Of a stretch of DNA of 64,000 bases, positions 21,478 to 30,960 are shown piece after piece (position 1 is the first letter of the stretch; each line of letters starts with the position of its first letter). Origin of the DNA: Cercozoa sp. M6MM (Eukaryota; Endomyxa: Ascetosporea). The position numbers and the translations under genes were made by a program. Location of the stretch: the NCBI GenBank assembly GCA_040357565.1, contig JBDODJ010000047.1; one strand, written 5' to 3'. Under the pieces are notes generated by a model, which made no database searches, had not been told where the DNA came from, and worked only from the letters and a program-made list of their open reading frames with translations.

Positions 21478-23434
21478 CTAGACTAACTCCGAGCGGTCTC
21501 TTAGTTTCGTGTGCACCGGCGGAGCGCACTTGCGTCGCAGGAACTGGCCTGCAGTCAGATAAATAGATGCAGAAATAAAAATGAATCAAGCAACGGATAT
21601 AACAAATAAATGCAAATAAATAATACGCACGTCTAATTTAAACAGACCAATCGACACGGGCAGACAACTGGCGCACGTGATGATCGCCACCTTCCACCAG
21701 AAGTCGGCCTATACAAACGGGGGGGGGGGGGTAAATCAAAAACAATATACACAAGGTCCAAACAGTACCGACAGGATGAACACGACGTCGAACTGCTCCT
21801 TGAGCAGGAACCTGCAGGCACAGTCACTCAAGGCAGTAAAGGACAGGCAGGTAGAGGCCGTACATCGAGGCCAGATAGGTGGCCAACGAGGCGGCCTCGG
21901 CGAACACGTTGGCACGTGTCCAGTGCTGCAGGAAGAGCGCCACGTTCATGCTACCGAGGGACGGGGAACAGGGGGTAAACAGGAGGGTAAACAGGGGAAA
22001 AAGGGGGTTATAGGAGGATAAATACGGGATACACAGGGAAGATAACCCGGGGGGGGGGGTAAGCGGGAAGGGGGGGTAAACATACAGCTCAGTCAGCACG
22101 AGCACAGTGAAAGCAATCGCCACGAGCGACAAAAAACGGTCGTCGAACAGCAGCAGCGACAGCAGCATTATCGTGCAGCCTGGGAATACAGGGGGGCGGG
22201 GGGATAAGGGGTAAGGGGGTAAGGGGGTAAGGGGGTAAGGGGGTAAGGGGGTAAGGGGGAGTAAGGAGTAAATGAGGGGTAGGGAATAAACAAAGCACCT
22301 TGATATACTGACTTGAACACCCAAACGCCAAAAGTGAACAGCGACAGTGGCGTGTGTCTGTGCAGGAAAGTGGGAGTAAAAAGGGGAGTAAACAGGGGGT
22401 AAACAGGGGGTAAACAGGGGGTGAACAGAGGGGGGCAAGACCGCATGTGCGCACTGTGTTCGTCGTAGAGCTGCGGAAACATGGCGACAGTGGCCCAGTC
22501 GACGTCCTCGTCCAGCACAAGCGAGAACACCGGCAGACACGTGTACACCGTACTGTAGCCAACCTGTACACACACTGTACACGGTCCAATTGTACACATA
22601 CAATTGTAGCCAGTTGGACCAGTAGCCAGCCGGTGAAGAGCGGCACCGCCGCGAACTGGAACAATGCTGAGAACACGGCCTGCGGGGGGAGGGGGGGTAA
22701 GAGGAAGTGAGGGGGTACACGGGGGTAAACAGGGAGTAGACAAGGGGTAAACAGGGGGGTAAACAGGGGGGTAAACAGGGGGGCAAACCTGCATGACGGC
22801 GATGATGAGACCGCGGTGCATCACGAACTGCGTCAGTCGCGCCTGCTCCCAAAACAACCATGCCTCAGTCAGACACGTGGCTCAGTGAGGGTCACGTGGC
22901 TCAGTGAGGGTCACATGGCTCAGTGAGGGTCACGTGTCCCAGTCAGACACGTGCTCAGTGAGCAACACTCGTATGGCTACAACATACACTGCGCCAGTAG
23001 GCCAGTCGTCCATGCCACAACACCAGTCTGCGCAGCACCCGGAAGGGGGTAAACGGGGGGGGGGGGGTAAACCACGGGGGGGGGGGGGTAAACCGGGGGG
23101 GGGGTACNNNNNNNNNNNNNNNNNNNNNNNNNNNNNNNNNNNNNNNNNNNNNNNNNNNNNNNNNNNNNNNNNNNNNNNNNNNNNNNNNNNNNNNNNNNNN
23201 NNNNNNNCAAAACGCACCGAGCCAGATCACCGAAGCCGCCGTCGCGCAAAACAAAATCCGCCGCCAGCGCCGCTTGTCTGCCGATACACACAAACAATTC
23301 AGGCGGTACAAATGGACGGTACAAATGGATTGGACTAGACTGGACATATGGACTGGACTGGACACATGGACCGAGTTAAGGCAGCGTTTGTACCGACCCT
23401 CCTTGCCGCGAATGCCGATGCCTACGTGCGCTGC
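21478..23434 (-). CDS. P4-type phospholipid flippase (Neo1/ATP9-like), C-terminal part only
   Basis: Exons on the minus strand give, in order: AAHVGIGIRGKEG (23434 on), the end of the P domain; AALAADFVLRDGGFGDLAR near 23260; LVLWHGRLAYWRSARLTQF joined over an intron (23020 to 22845); MHRGLIIAVMQ; VFSALFQFAAVPLFTGWLL near 22650; GYSTVYTCLPVFSLVLDED near 22530; FGVWVFKSVYQG near 22315; then MLLSLLLFDDRFLSLVA and MNVALFLQHWTRANVF; ADFWWKVAIITCASCLP near 21690; and the tail FLRRKCAPPVHTKLRD with stop at 21478. These match the last membrane segments of class-2 P4-ATPases, which move aminophospholipids at Golgi/endosome membranes. The actuator domain, DKTG aspartate and nucleotide domain are missing from the window. 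The gene runs into the 100-N gap at 23471, so the break is probably an assembly fault. Confidence 0.85.
22204..22269. repeat. telomere-like (GGGGGTAA)n tandem in intron
   Basis: Six consecutive 8-base units of GGGGGTAA on the plus strand, inside a P4-ATPase intron whose sense strand therefore reads (TTACCCCC)n. Confidence 0.92.
22863..22968. repeat. intronic repeat, CACGTG/CTCAGTGAGG family
   Basis: Three near-perfect copies of ggctcagtgagggtcacgt, flanked by cagtcagacacgtg on both sides, in a P4-ATPase intron. Similar strings fill many VPS15 introns. Confidence 0.85.
23108..23207. other. assembly gap (100 N)
   Basis: Exactly 100 Ns, so probably a fixed-size placeholder. It follows runs of G split by GTAA, in a P4-ATPase intron. 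Confidence 0.99.
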
Positions 23435-23470
23435 CTGCCGAGGGTCAACGGGGGGGGGGGGGGGGGGGGT

Positions 23471-23570
23471 NNNNNNNNNNNNNNNNNNNNNNNNNNNNNN
23501 NNNNNNNNNNNNNNNNNNNNNNNNNNNNNNNNNNNNNNNNNNNNNNNNNNNNNNNNNNNNNNNNNNNNNN
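23471..23570. other. assembly gap (100 N)
   Basis: Exactly 100 Ns flanked on both sides by G-runs. The P4-ATPase reading is lost at this gap. Confidence 0.99.
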
Positions 23571-23591
23571 GGGTAAACAGGGGGGGGGGGG

Positions 23592-23990
23592 TAAAACGCA
23601 CCGCCGCTGCCGACGCCGTTCGCGCAGAAAATCGAGCGTTTCCAACGGCACGAAACTGCCCACTGCGACACAGAGAAACTCTTGCGCGTTTCTCACTCCA
23701 GAAGAAACGCGCGTTTCTCAAAAAATACAGTAAAATTACCGCCCTGTTCCTCGCGCTCCTCGAAAACGCCAAACATCCGCGCGGACGTCTCCTCGCTCAG
23801 TCCTGTCTTTCCACTGCACTCACCCATTCCATCACGCAGGCAATTCTTAACTGAGTCGAACGAATCTTGTTTGGAGAAACGCTCACGAAACAAGCACGTG
23901 TGCACTCGGACTCACCAGAGTTTCGCCGCCACGAACAGAAGCTCACCAGATGGTTTTCTGCTCACGCCCGTGTCAATTGCACACAAAAGC
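23592..23990 (-). CDS. unassigned exons, possible gene fragment
   Basis: Two or three minus-strand exons agree in phase: a piece with SRKPSGELLFVAAKLW (near 23930), one with TGLSEETSARMFGVFEE (23830-23745), and, across a short intron, SFVPLETLDFLRERRRQ ending at 23592 before a GTGCG donor. None of this looks like a P4-ATPase, so it is either an unrelated gene whose 3' end fell into the gap at 23471 or a diverged 5' part. No function proposed. Confidence 0.35.
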
Positions 23991-24397
23991 AACTTTAACA
24001 CACTTTAAATTACCAGAGCACGGCACCGCGCTAAACAAACCGGCCAGAAAACCTGGTTTGCTCCAGGACCCCTCGTTCAAATAACTTTGTTCTGTGGCCC
24101 GTAACGTGTTTAAACCGCAATATATGCACCGTTTAATGTCGCCAGACGCTTGATCGCGCCAGGTTTTGTCATGGGGATCCGCGGAACCAGAAAAGGTCCA
24201 AATGTCCCAACCCATCGACTCTCGGGGCCGCGCACTGGACCGCGCGCCTGTCGCACGTGTCGGAGTGTTGCTTGGACGGGATTAGAGGTACCCGTGTGCA
24301 CTGCAAGCTGCGCATGCAGTCAGCGTTTGTGCGTGTTTTTTGTTTGGTTTTGTTCTGGTCAAAGAAAATGCAAAATCGAGTTGCACGTTGCAGAAAG

Positions 24398-26308
24398 ATG
24401 TTCGCGAGCCGTGTCTGCCGTGGCCAGAAGTTTGCTGTGCGTGCGTTCTCGTCGGCGCAGCACACTGTTGTGCTGATGCCGGTACAGATGTTCCCGTGTC
24501 CGTGTCGTACCCATTCAACGGGGTGGGCGTGATTTGGCATCTGGTATCGTTGAGCGCAGGGTGACGGCATTGGTCCCGAGATCGCGCAGTCGGTGCAGGA
24601 CGTCTTCCGTGCCGCCGAGGTGTGCTGTTTTACTGTTGTGTCTTGCTTGGATTGCGAATATGTGGAATGTGTAGGTTCCGGTGAACTGGGAGGTGCACAA
24701 CATCGGCACTGAGCACGTCGTTGCCGGCAGCAAGGACCTTATCTCGCCCGAGGTGTGTCTGTCCTAATTTGTGAAGGAAGAGTCGAACTGTGTATGTGTA
24801 CTGTTGTCTGCTCTTTGGTAGGCCCTCGATGCCATCCGCAAGTACGGTGTCGGCCTTAAGGGTATGCCACTGACCTTCTCTATGGTCCGAGTCGCACTTT
24901 GAGTCCATGCTCTCCTTGTACAGGTCCGTTCGCCACGCCGATTGGTGGCGGCCACCGCTCGCTTAATCTGGTACACTTTTCGTTTCTCCCTTTATCTCTT
25001 ACCCCCCCCCCCCCCTTACCCCTACTTGAGCAGACGCTGCGCCAGGAGCTCAACCTGTCGGCCAACGTGCGTCCGTGCAAGTCGCTTCCGGGCTTCAAGA
25101 CCAAGGTGTGTCCAATCATACCCCCATTGCCCCTGTCCCTGTCCTTACCCGTTGCCCCCGCCCCTGCCCTTGCACTCAGTACGACGATGTCGACGTGATC
25201 ACGTTCCGCGAGAACACGGAGGGCGAGTACGCCGGTCTCGAGCACGAGGTCTACCCGGGTAGTCTGGGTTATATTACTACCCTGCCCCCTGTGTATACGT
25301 GTGTGTATCATGTACAGGTGTGGTGGAGAACATGAAGGTCATCACGCGTGCTGCCTCGACGCGTACCCTTGCCTTTGTCCCAAGCCAGTCGGGGTTGTCA
25401 TCTCACTTGCCCGTGTTGTATCGTTAGGCGTGTGCGAGTACGCCTTCAAGTACGCCTCGGAGAACGGTCGCGAGCGTGTGACGGCCGTGCACAAGGTTGG
25501 ACTGTGGCTACACGGGTCGAACCGACTAATGACGGTTTGTGTGTGTGCAGGCGACGGTGCAGAAGATGGCCGACGGTCTTTTCCTTGAGTGCGCTCGCGA
25601 GGTGGCCGCCAAGTACCCCAACGTAGCCTTTGCCTTCCCCTACCTACCTGTAGAGAGAGGGTATCTACCCCCACCCCCTGTGTGTGTACACAGATCAAGT
25701 TCGACGAGATGCTGCTGGACAACGCCATTCTGCAGCTCACCCAGGACCCGACGCAGGTACCTCTCACGCTACCTATGTATCTATGTCTCTGTGTGTCAAT
25801 GTGTCTGTGTACATGAGTCCAGCTCGACACGATGGTGATGCCGAACCTGTACGGCGACATTGTTTCCGACCTGTGTGCTGGTAACACTTACTATCCTTCC
25901 AGCAGATACAGACGCACATGTCGATGAAACAGGCCTCATTGGCGGTCTCGGTCTGACGCCGTCCGGCAACATTGGTGACCAGTGCGCCGTGTTCGAGTCG
26001 GTGCACGGTACGGCCCCGGATATCGCCGGTCAGGACAAGGCCAACCCGACGGCCCTGCTGCTGTCGGCCTGCATGATGTTGCGTCACCTCGGCATGACCG
26101 ACAAGGCCATCAACATTGAGAACGCCATCTTCACCGTCATTGGCAACGACATCGTAACTTTCCTCTTCCATCCCACTTCTCTGCCAGTTGGGCATGAAGA
26201 GAGGCTTATGTTTGGCTTGTTGCGCGACAACAGGCGCGCACGGGCGATCTGGGCGGCAGCTCCAAGTGCTCCGAGTTTACCAGCGCCATCTGCCACCAGC
26301 TGGAGTAA
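24398..26308 (+). CDS. IDH3: NAD-dependent isocitrate dehydrogenase subunit, mitochondrial
   Basis: Oxidises isocitrate to 2-oxoglutarate in the TCA cycle. The start [19 protein letters not shown] is a basic, Ser/Arg-rich mitochondrial targeting peptide; an in-frame ATG lies upstream at 24368. Landmarks: [11 protein letters not shown] joined over the first intron, [14 protein letters not shown] and [15 protein letters not shown] (substrate Ser and Arg residues), [13 protein letters not shown] near 25215 (catalytic Tyr), [17 protein letters not shown] (catalytic Lys), [16 protein letters not shown] (metal-binding Asp) and [18 protein letters not shown] (NAD-binding). The tail TSAICHQLE stops at 26308. 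Motifs are closest to the catalytic alpha subunit, so I favour that over beta/gamma. Introns mostly carry C-rich CCCTTACCCC tracts. Confidence 0.95.
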
Positions 26309-26402
26309 TTTAACGCAACTGCAGTTGCAGCTAAAGTTCCGATTTTTTGTCATTCTGTCCGCGGCCGGTCTAGTCTAAAGCGTATAAGCGAAACACACAT
26401 GC

Positions 26403-26692
26403 TACCGCAGCCCTCTCAGATAGGGATCAAGCCTTGGTAAATTGAGGGTACTTTGCCAGTGATACAAAACAAAAATTAAGGAACGGAAGCAAGTCTGTTC
26501 TTGGAGGTAGAGTGGCCAAGTGTCAGTTTGAAAGAGCGGCAAAGCACTGGACGGAAAGTCACCCGCCAGATGTTCTTATTGAGTTGGCGAGGAACGAAGA
26601 CTGAAAGAAGGGCCTCTCTGGAAAGGCAGAGGACGGGTAGAAGCGGAGACAACTGGCCTTGGAGAGATCAGATTAAACTTACCTGGTCGAGA
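26403..26692 (+). repeat. dispersed 300-bp repeat, copy 1
   Basis: Collinear with 47820-48129: both begin taccgcagccctctcagat and share gtaaattgagggtactttgc, gtgtcagtttgaaagag, cggcaaagcactgg, agacaactgg and ggagagatcag in the same order. Copy 1 lacks about 17 bases present in copy 2 and has aaactta inserted near its end. The string GAGTGGCCAAGTG resembles a pol III box A. No protein frame is conserved between the copies. It may be a SINE-like element or a non-coding RNA gene. Confidence 0.85.
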
Positions 26693-26947
26693 CGTTTTAC
26701 TGTAGAAAGGAAAGTCAGTTAAAGGGTTTGAGACGGAAAGGCGTCGTCCGAACTGAGTAGTGAGGGTTCATGAGTGCTCGAGTTGGCGGTAGTCGTGGAT
26801 ACAGTAGCTCATGCCAAGTCAGTCGTCACTAGTGCACACTGGCAGTGAAAGCGAGACGGTTTAACTGTGAATTTTGAGATGAGCTAACTGGGATGTTTCA
26901 AACAAAATAAGCTGTTAGGGAACAAAAGCAGCAGTCAGCCGACACAA

Positions 26948-28652
26948 TTACTTGCGCTTGCCGTACTCCTTCTTCTGGACGGTCTTGATGACACCGACAG
27001 CAACCGTCTGGCGCATGTCACGCACGGCGAAGCGGCCGAGCGGCGAGTACTCCATGAACGACTCGACGCACATCGGCTTCGACGGCACGATCTGAGCGAT
27101 GGCGGCGTCGCCCGTCTTGACGAACTGCGGGTTGTCCTCGACCTTCTGGCCCGTACGCTTGTTGAGCTTCTCGAGCAGCTTGTCGAAGCGGCACGCGATG
27201 TGAGCCGTGTGGCAGTCGAGCACCGGCGTGTAGCCAGCCTGGATCTGACCCGGGTGGTTCAGGATGATGACCTGGGCCGTGAAGCTCTCGGCCTGCTTGG
27301 CCGGGTCGTTCTTGGCGTCAGAGCAGACGAAGCCACGCTTGACGTCCTTGACCGACACGTTCTTGACGTTGAAGCCAACGTTGTCACCCGGGAGGGCCTG
27401 GTCGACCTGCTCGTGGTGCATCTCGACCGACTTGACGTCCGTCACAACACCGGCCGGGGCGAAGAGCACCGACATGTTCGGCTGCACACAGGCAAACATA
27501 TTATTGATACACTAATGAGCAAGTCAGGGCAAGGGCAGCTACCTTGATGATGCCCGTCTCGACACGGCCGACCGGGACAGTGCCGATACCCGAGATCTTG
27601 TACACGTCCTGGAGCGGCAGGCGGAGCGGCTTGTCCGTCGGGCGCGTCGGCGGCGTGATGGCGTTCAGAGCCTCGAGCAGAGTCGGGCCCTTGTACCACG
27701 GCATGTTGGTCGAGCGCTCAAGCATGTTGTCGCCGTTGAAACCCGAGATCGGGATGAACGGGACCTTCTTGACCTTGTAGCCGACCTTCTGCAGGAACTT
27801 CGACAGCTCGGCCTTGATCTCGTTGTAGCGCGACTCCGAGTAGTTCGAGGTCTTGTCGTCCATCTTGTTGATGCAGACAATCATCTGCTTCACACCGAGC
27901 GTGAAGGCGAGCAGGGCGTGCTCGCGCGTCTGGCCGTTCTTGGCGTAGCCGGCCTCGAACTCACCGACCGGCGAGGCGATCATGAGGATGGCGACATCGG
28001 CCTGCGACGTGCCCGTGATCATGTTCTTGATGAAGTCACGGTGGCCCGGGGCGTCGATGATCGTGAAGTAGAACTTCTCGGTCTCGAACTTCCACAGGGC
28101 GATGTCGATGGTGATACCGCGCTCACGCTCCGACTTCAGCTTGTCAAGCACCCAGGCGTACTTGAACGAGCCCTTGCCGAGCTCGGCGGCCTCCTTCTCG
28201 AACTTCTCGATGACACGCTTGTCGATACCACCGCACTTGTAGATGAGGTGGCCCGTCGAGGTCGACTTGCCGGCATCGACGTGACCGATCACAACGAGGT
28301 TGCAGTGGATCTTCTCCTTGCCCTGCAAGGAAACAAACGTAAACAGTCGAACCACAAAACGAAAACAAAAACGGAAAACAAATGTGCGGCGGGCGCGAGC
28401 GCCACAAGCGCACGAAACCAGAGTTAGCACAGGCCAGCCGGCTTAGAAAGTGAGTGTGCCACGAGACACAAAACACAGCCCAAACACAATGCGGCCCAGT
28501 CCAACACTCAACAAAGTGTGTGGCAGCGCGCCCAGTATTGAGGTGGCACCGGCCACACGAGGCGGCCGGAAACCAAAACAACCCAGGGCGCACAAGCCGA
28601 AAGCCCACAAACAGTTCACACTAGACCAGAGTATAGCGGGCCAATGTACCAT
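26948..28652 (-). CDS. EEF1A: translation elongation factor 1-alpha
   Basis: GTPase that brings aminoacyl-tRNA to the ribosome. The ATG at 28652 is alone in its exon: the donor GTACAT follows directly, and after a 327-base intron (28649-28323) exon 2 starts [16 protein letters not shown]1 is GHVDAGKS, G3 [13 protein letters not shown]4 NKMDD, G5 region [10 protein letters not shown] second intron (about 27542-27482) splits GIIK from [12 protein letters not shown]. The C-terminal beta barrels are complete ([26 protein letters not shown]) and the stop is at 26948. Coding GC is high with strong codon bias, as expected of an abundant protein. Confidence 0.97.
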
Positions 28653-28941
28653 TTTGTAGTTGTGCTTATCTTGCTGAAAACAAAAGTGTTTGGCGAGTTT
28701 TCAGGAGACGGCTTTTCTTGTTTTTCGGAGCACCCGGCGCTCCGTTCAGAAGGTTCTGTTGCCTCGTGTAGCCATATGACATTATGGCATTCAACAGCAT
28801 GCAGAGGTGTGTTAATACGATTGTACAATAGCTCTCCTAATTTTGGCTAGAGTGCCTTAGTGGAAACGTCTGGGTCAGTAGAGTTTGATCTGGTTTTCAG
28901 TCCAATTGTACAATATCAATGGAATCACAGTGGCTCGCTCG

Positions 28942-30053
28942 ATGCCGTACTGGAGACGATTGCGGCAGCTGCTTCTGTATTTGAGTGCGTTCACCCACCC
29001 TGTTGTCATGGAACCCGCGCTCGACACGGGCGATCAGCCAGCGGATTTCTCTTGTGCCAAACCGGTGCAGGAAGACGAGGAGGGCGATTGGACACACCCT
29101 GGTGTTATCCCTGCCGCTGGACGCGGGAATTCTGCCGATGGCAAGGTGCGTCACCGAGGCAATGTCCAACAATGTATTCGTCCGTGTTTGAGACCTTTGT
29201 GATCCTACGTGCTTCTGCAGGCCTGGTTGAATCCCTCGGCCAATCAGTTGCAGCGTGCCGTTCACCGACGTGAGAAGGAGCTGCCGGACCAGGACAAGCA
29301 CGTTGTCGCCAGTATCCACGGCGAGGTACGCATCATTGTCTTTCCGTGCCTTCTCTGCGTGTCTATCGCCGTGTGTCCCTTCCTAGGTGACGAGGCTAAC
29401 CTGGGACCGCATTCAGGAGTGGTATCTCACGCTCACATAACATGTTCTTGTGTTCTCGGATGGCTTTCATCTGTGGTTGCACGAAGGGAGCAGCTGCACG
29501 CCGGTGAGTGCGACAACGTCACCCTCGCGCGTTTCGAAGGCCTGTCGCACCTGCCATCTGTGAAGGCGCGCATGCTGTACCCCTGTCTTTCCTCCCTGTG
29601 CCTAGGGTTCACGGTGGTGTCTACTTTGTGTGCAGGCAGATGCTAGGTCACCCAGCTCCGTTTGATCGGCATGACTGGTTCGTCGATCGTTGCGGTCGTG
29701 AGGTGCCCCCCCCCCCTGCCTTGTTTGACCGACCTTGTTATTGTGATTACACTGTTGCTGCATTGATGTAGGTGAGGTATGTGATTGATTACTACGCGCC
29801 CTGGGGCTCACATGGCTTCCATATCGACGTGCGGCCTGCGCCGACACTCTCTGGCGTCCTGGATCGCGCACACATGATGTACCCTTGCCCACTGTTCCTC
29901 TGGGTGCATGTGACACATGCCATCATCCGCAGGGCGAGACACTGGTTCCCGAACGTGTTCGGCAAGGTGCCGCATGTCGAGTCACAGGCCTCATTCGTCG
30001 AGTCGCTTCACCAGACGCCCGACGCCTTTGCTGGCCAACGGCACGGCGAGTGA
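28942..30053 (+). CDS. HCCS: holocytochrome c synthase (cytochrome c heme lyase)
   Basis: Attaches heme to apocytochrome c in the mitochondrial intermembrane space. Recognised from NPSANQLQRAVHRREKE near 29230, VVASIHGEV with the conserved His near 29310, WEQLHAGECDNVTLARFEG joined over an intron (29415 to 29540), PFDRHDWFVDRCGREV near 29660-29705, RYVIDYYAPWG near 29775 and IDVRPAPTLSGVLDR near 29825. The stop is at 30053. The N terminus has SCAKPV, perhaps a degenerate heme-binding CP motif. The start is uncertain: ATG 28942 (MPYWRRLRQLL) and an in-frame ATG at about 29009 (MEPALDTGD) are both possible. Several introns contain gtaccc and C-runs. Confidence 0.9.
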
Positions 30054-30960
30054 TTTCGTTTTCATTTTTCTCAAGCCAGACTGAGAACGGCACGGGTGTT
30101 CCTCGCCTGGCGTGCACGGTCGTCGCTCCAGCGTAGCGCAGGCGCGCACCGTCGCGTACCACTGAGTTAAACTTACTTTAACGCTAGCTACCTGACGATA
30201 AACTGGATGTCGTGCGATACCTCGACAACGGCGGACGGACGGACGGGCGGGGAAGATGTCCTGCCAACCCGTGGGGAACTTCAAAATGGGAGTCGGGTGG
30301 CTCTGCTCGAAGCGGGAGGGGTTGTCTACAGCTACGCGCTTGTGACCACCCAGGACAGGTACATCCAAGGCATCGGCACATGGTGCAGATGACTCGACTT
30401 CCAAAACCCTTCCTAGTCCGTGAGGCTCGCGTTTGTCGAAACGTCGGCCATCTCCTACGTGAAGTGTCAGTACAATCAGCGGACGGAATGGTATTGGACA
30501 GAAGTCACTGATTGAAGGAATGCATGGGCATACCACAATGGCAGTGAGAGGTTGCAATGCGCGTTTCACAAACAACGAAAACGTCAACAGTAGGGCGAGC
30601 GAGGCGCATCCGACGCTTACCTAACAAACCCACCGCAAGAACACCACACCGTAATACCTCAGTGGGAGAGGTGCCTGTAATACCCACTCTCGGGCGGCCC
30701 AGAGTTGAGACTCCGATGCAGCCATGCCGAATGCGAAACAGATCTCATTCACCTATTTCAGCGCATTTAAGAGAAAAGTTAAGCAAAGAGTCGTGTGTCA
30801 TCTTGAGGATACCACGACGGGAGTGCACTTTGCAAGGGCTTTGGCTGTCCTTAAAGCAGCAAATGCTGCCGAGCTGTCGCTTTCGGGAGGCCCATGCCTA
30901 ATGCGCACAGTCAAGTCCAGTCCCACCCACATCACTCAGATGCCACTGTGTAGTTTAAAA
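30054..30960. other. long stretch without a supported gene
   Basis: Between the HCCS stop and the MFS stop. Frames at 30207-30392 and 30724-30969 (+) and 29991-30587 (-) lack splice partners, domains or signal peptides that I can recognise. A small gene here cannot be excluded. Confidence 0.5.

Noticed and set aside
22208-22260. A chromosome end at the telomere-like array
   Set aside because: The array is inside an intron with coding sequence on both sides, so it is interstitial.
22904-23854. Long ORFs crossing the N runs near 23 kb, 36 kb, 42 kb, 51 kb and 54 kb
   Set aside because: They exist only because Ns translate without stops. The coding pieces on either side are in different frames and strands.
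26680-26695. AACTTACCTGG near the end of repeat copy 1 as another U1 5' end
   Set aside because: No U1-like stem-loops follow, and copy 2 lacks the string. It also reads as a donor complement on the other strand, so it is probably chance.
26501-26722. 73-codon ORF inside dispersed repeat copy 1
   Set aside because: The frame is not kept in copy 2 at 47820-48129, so the element is not protein-coding.
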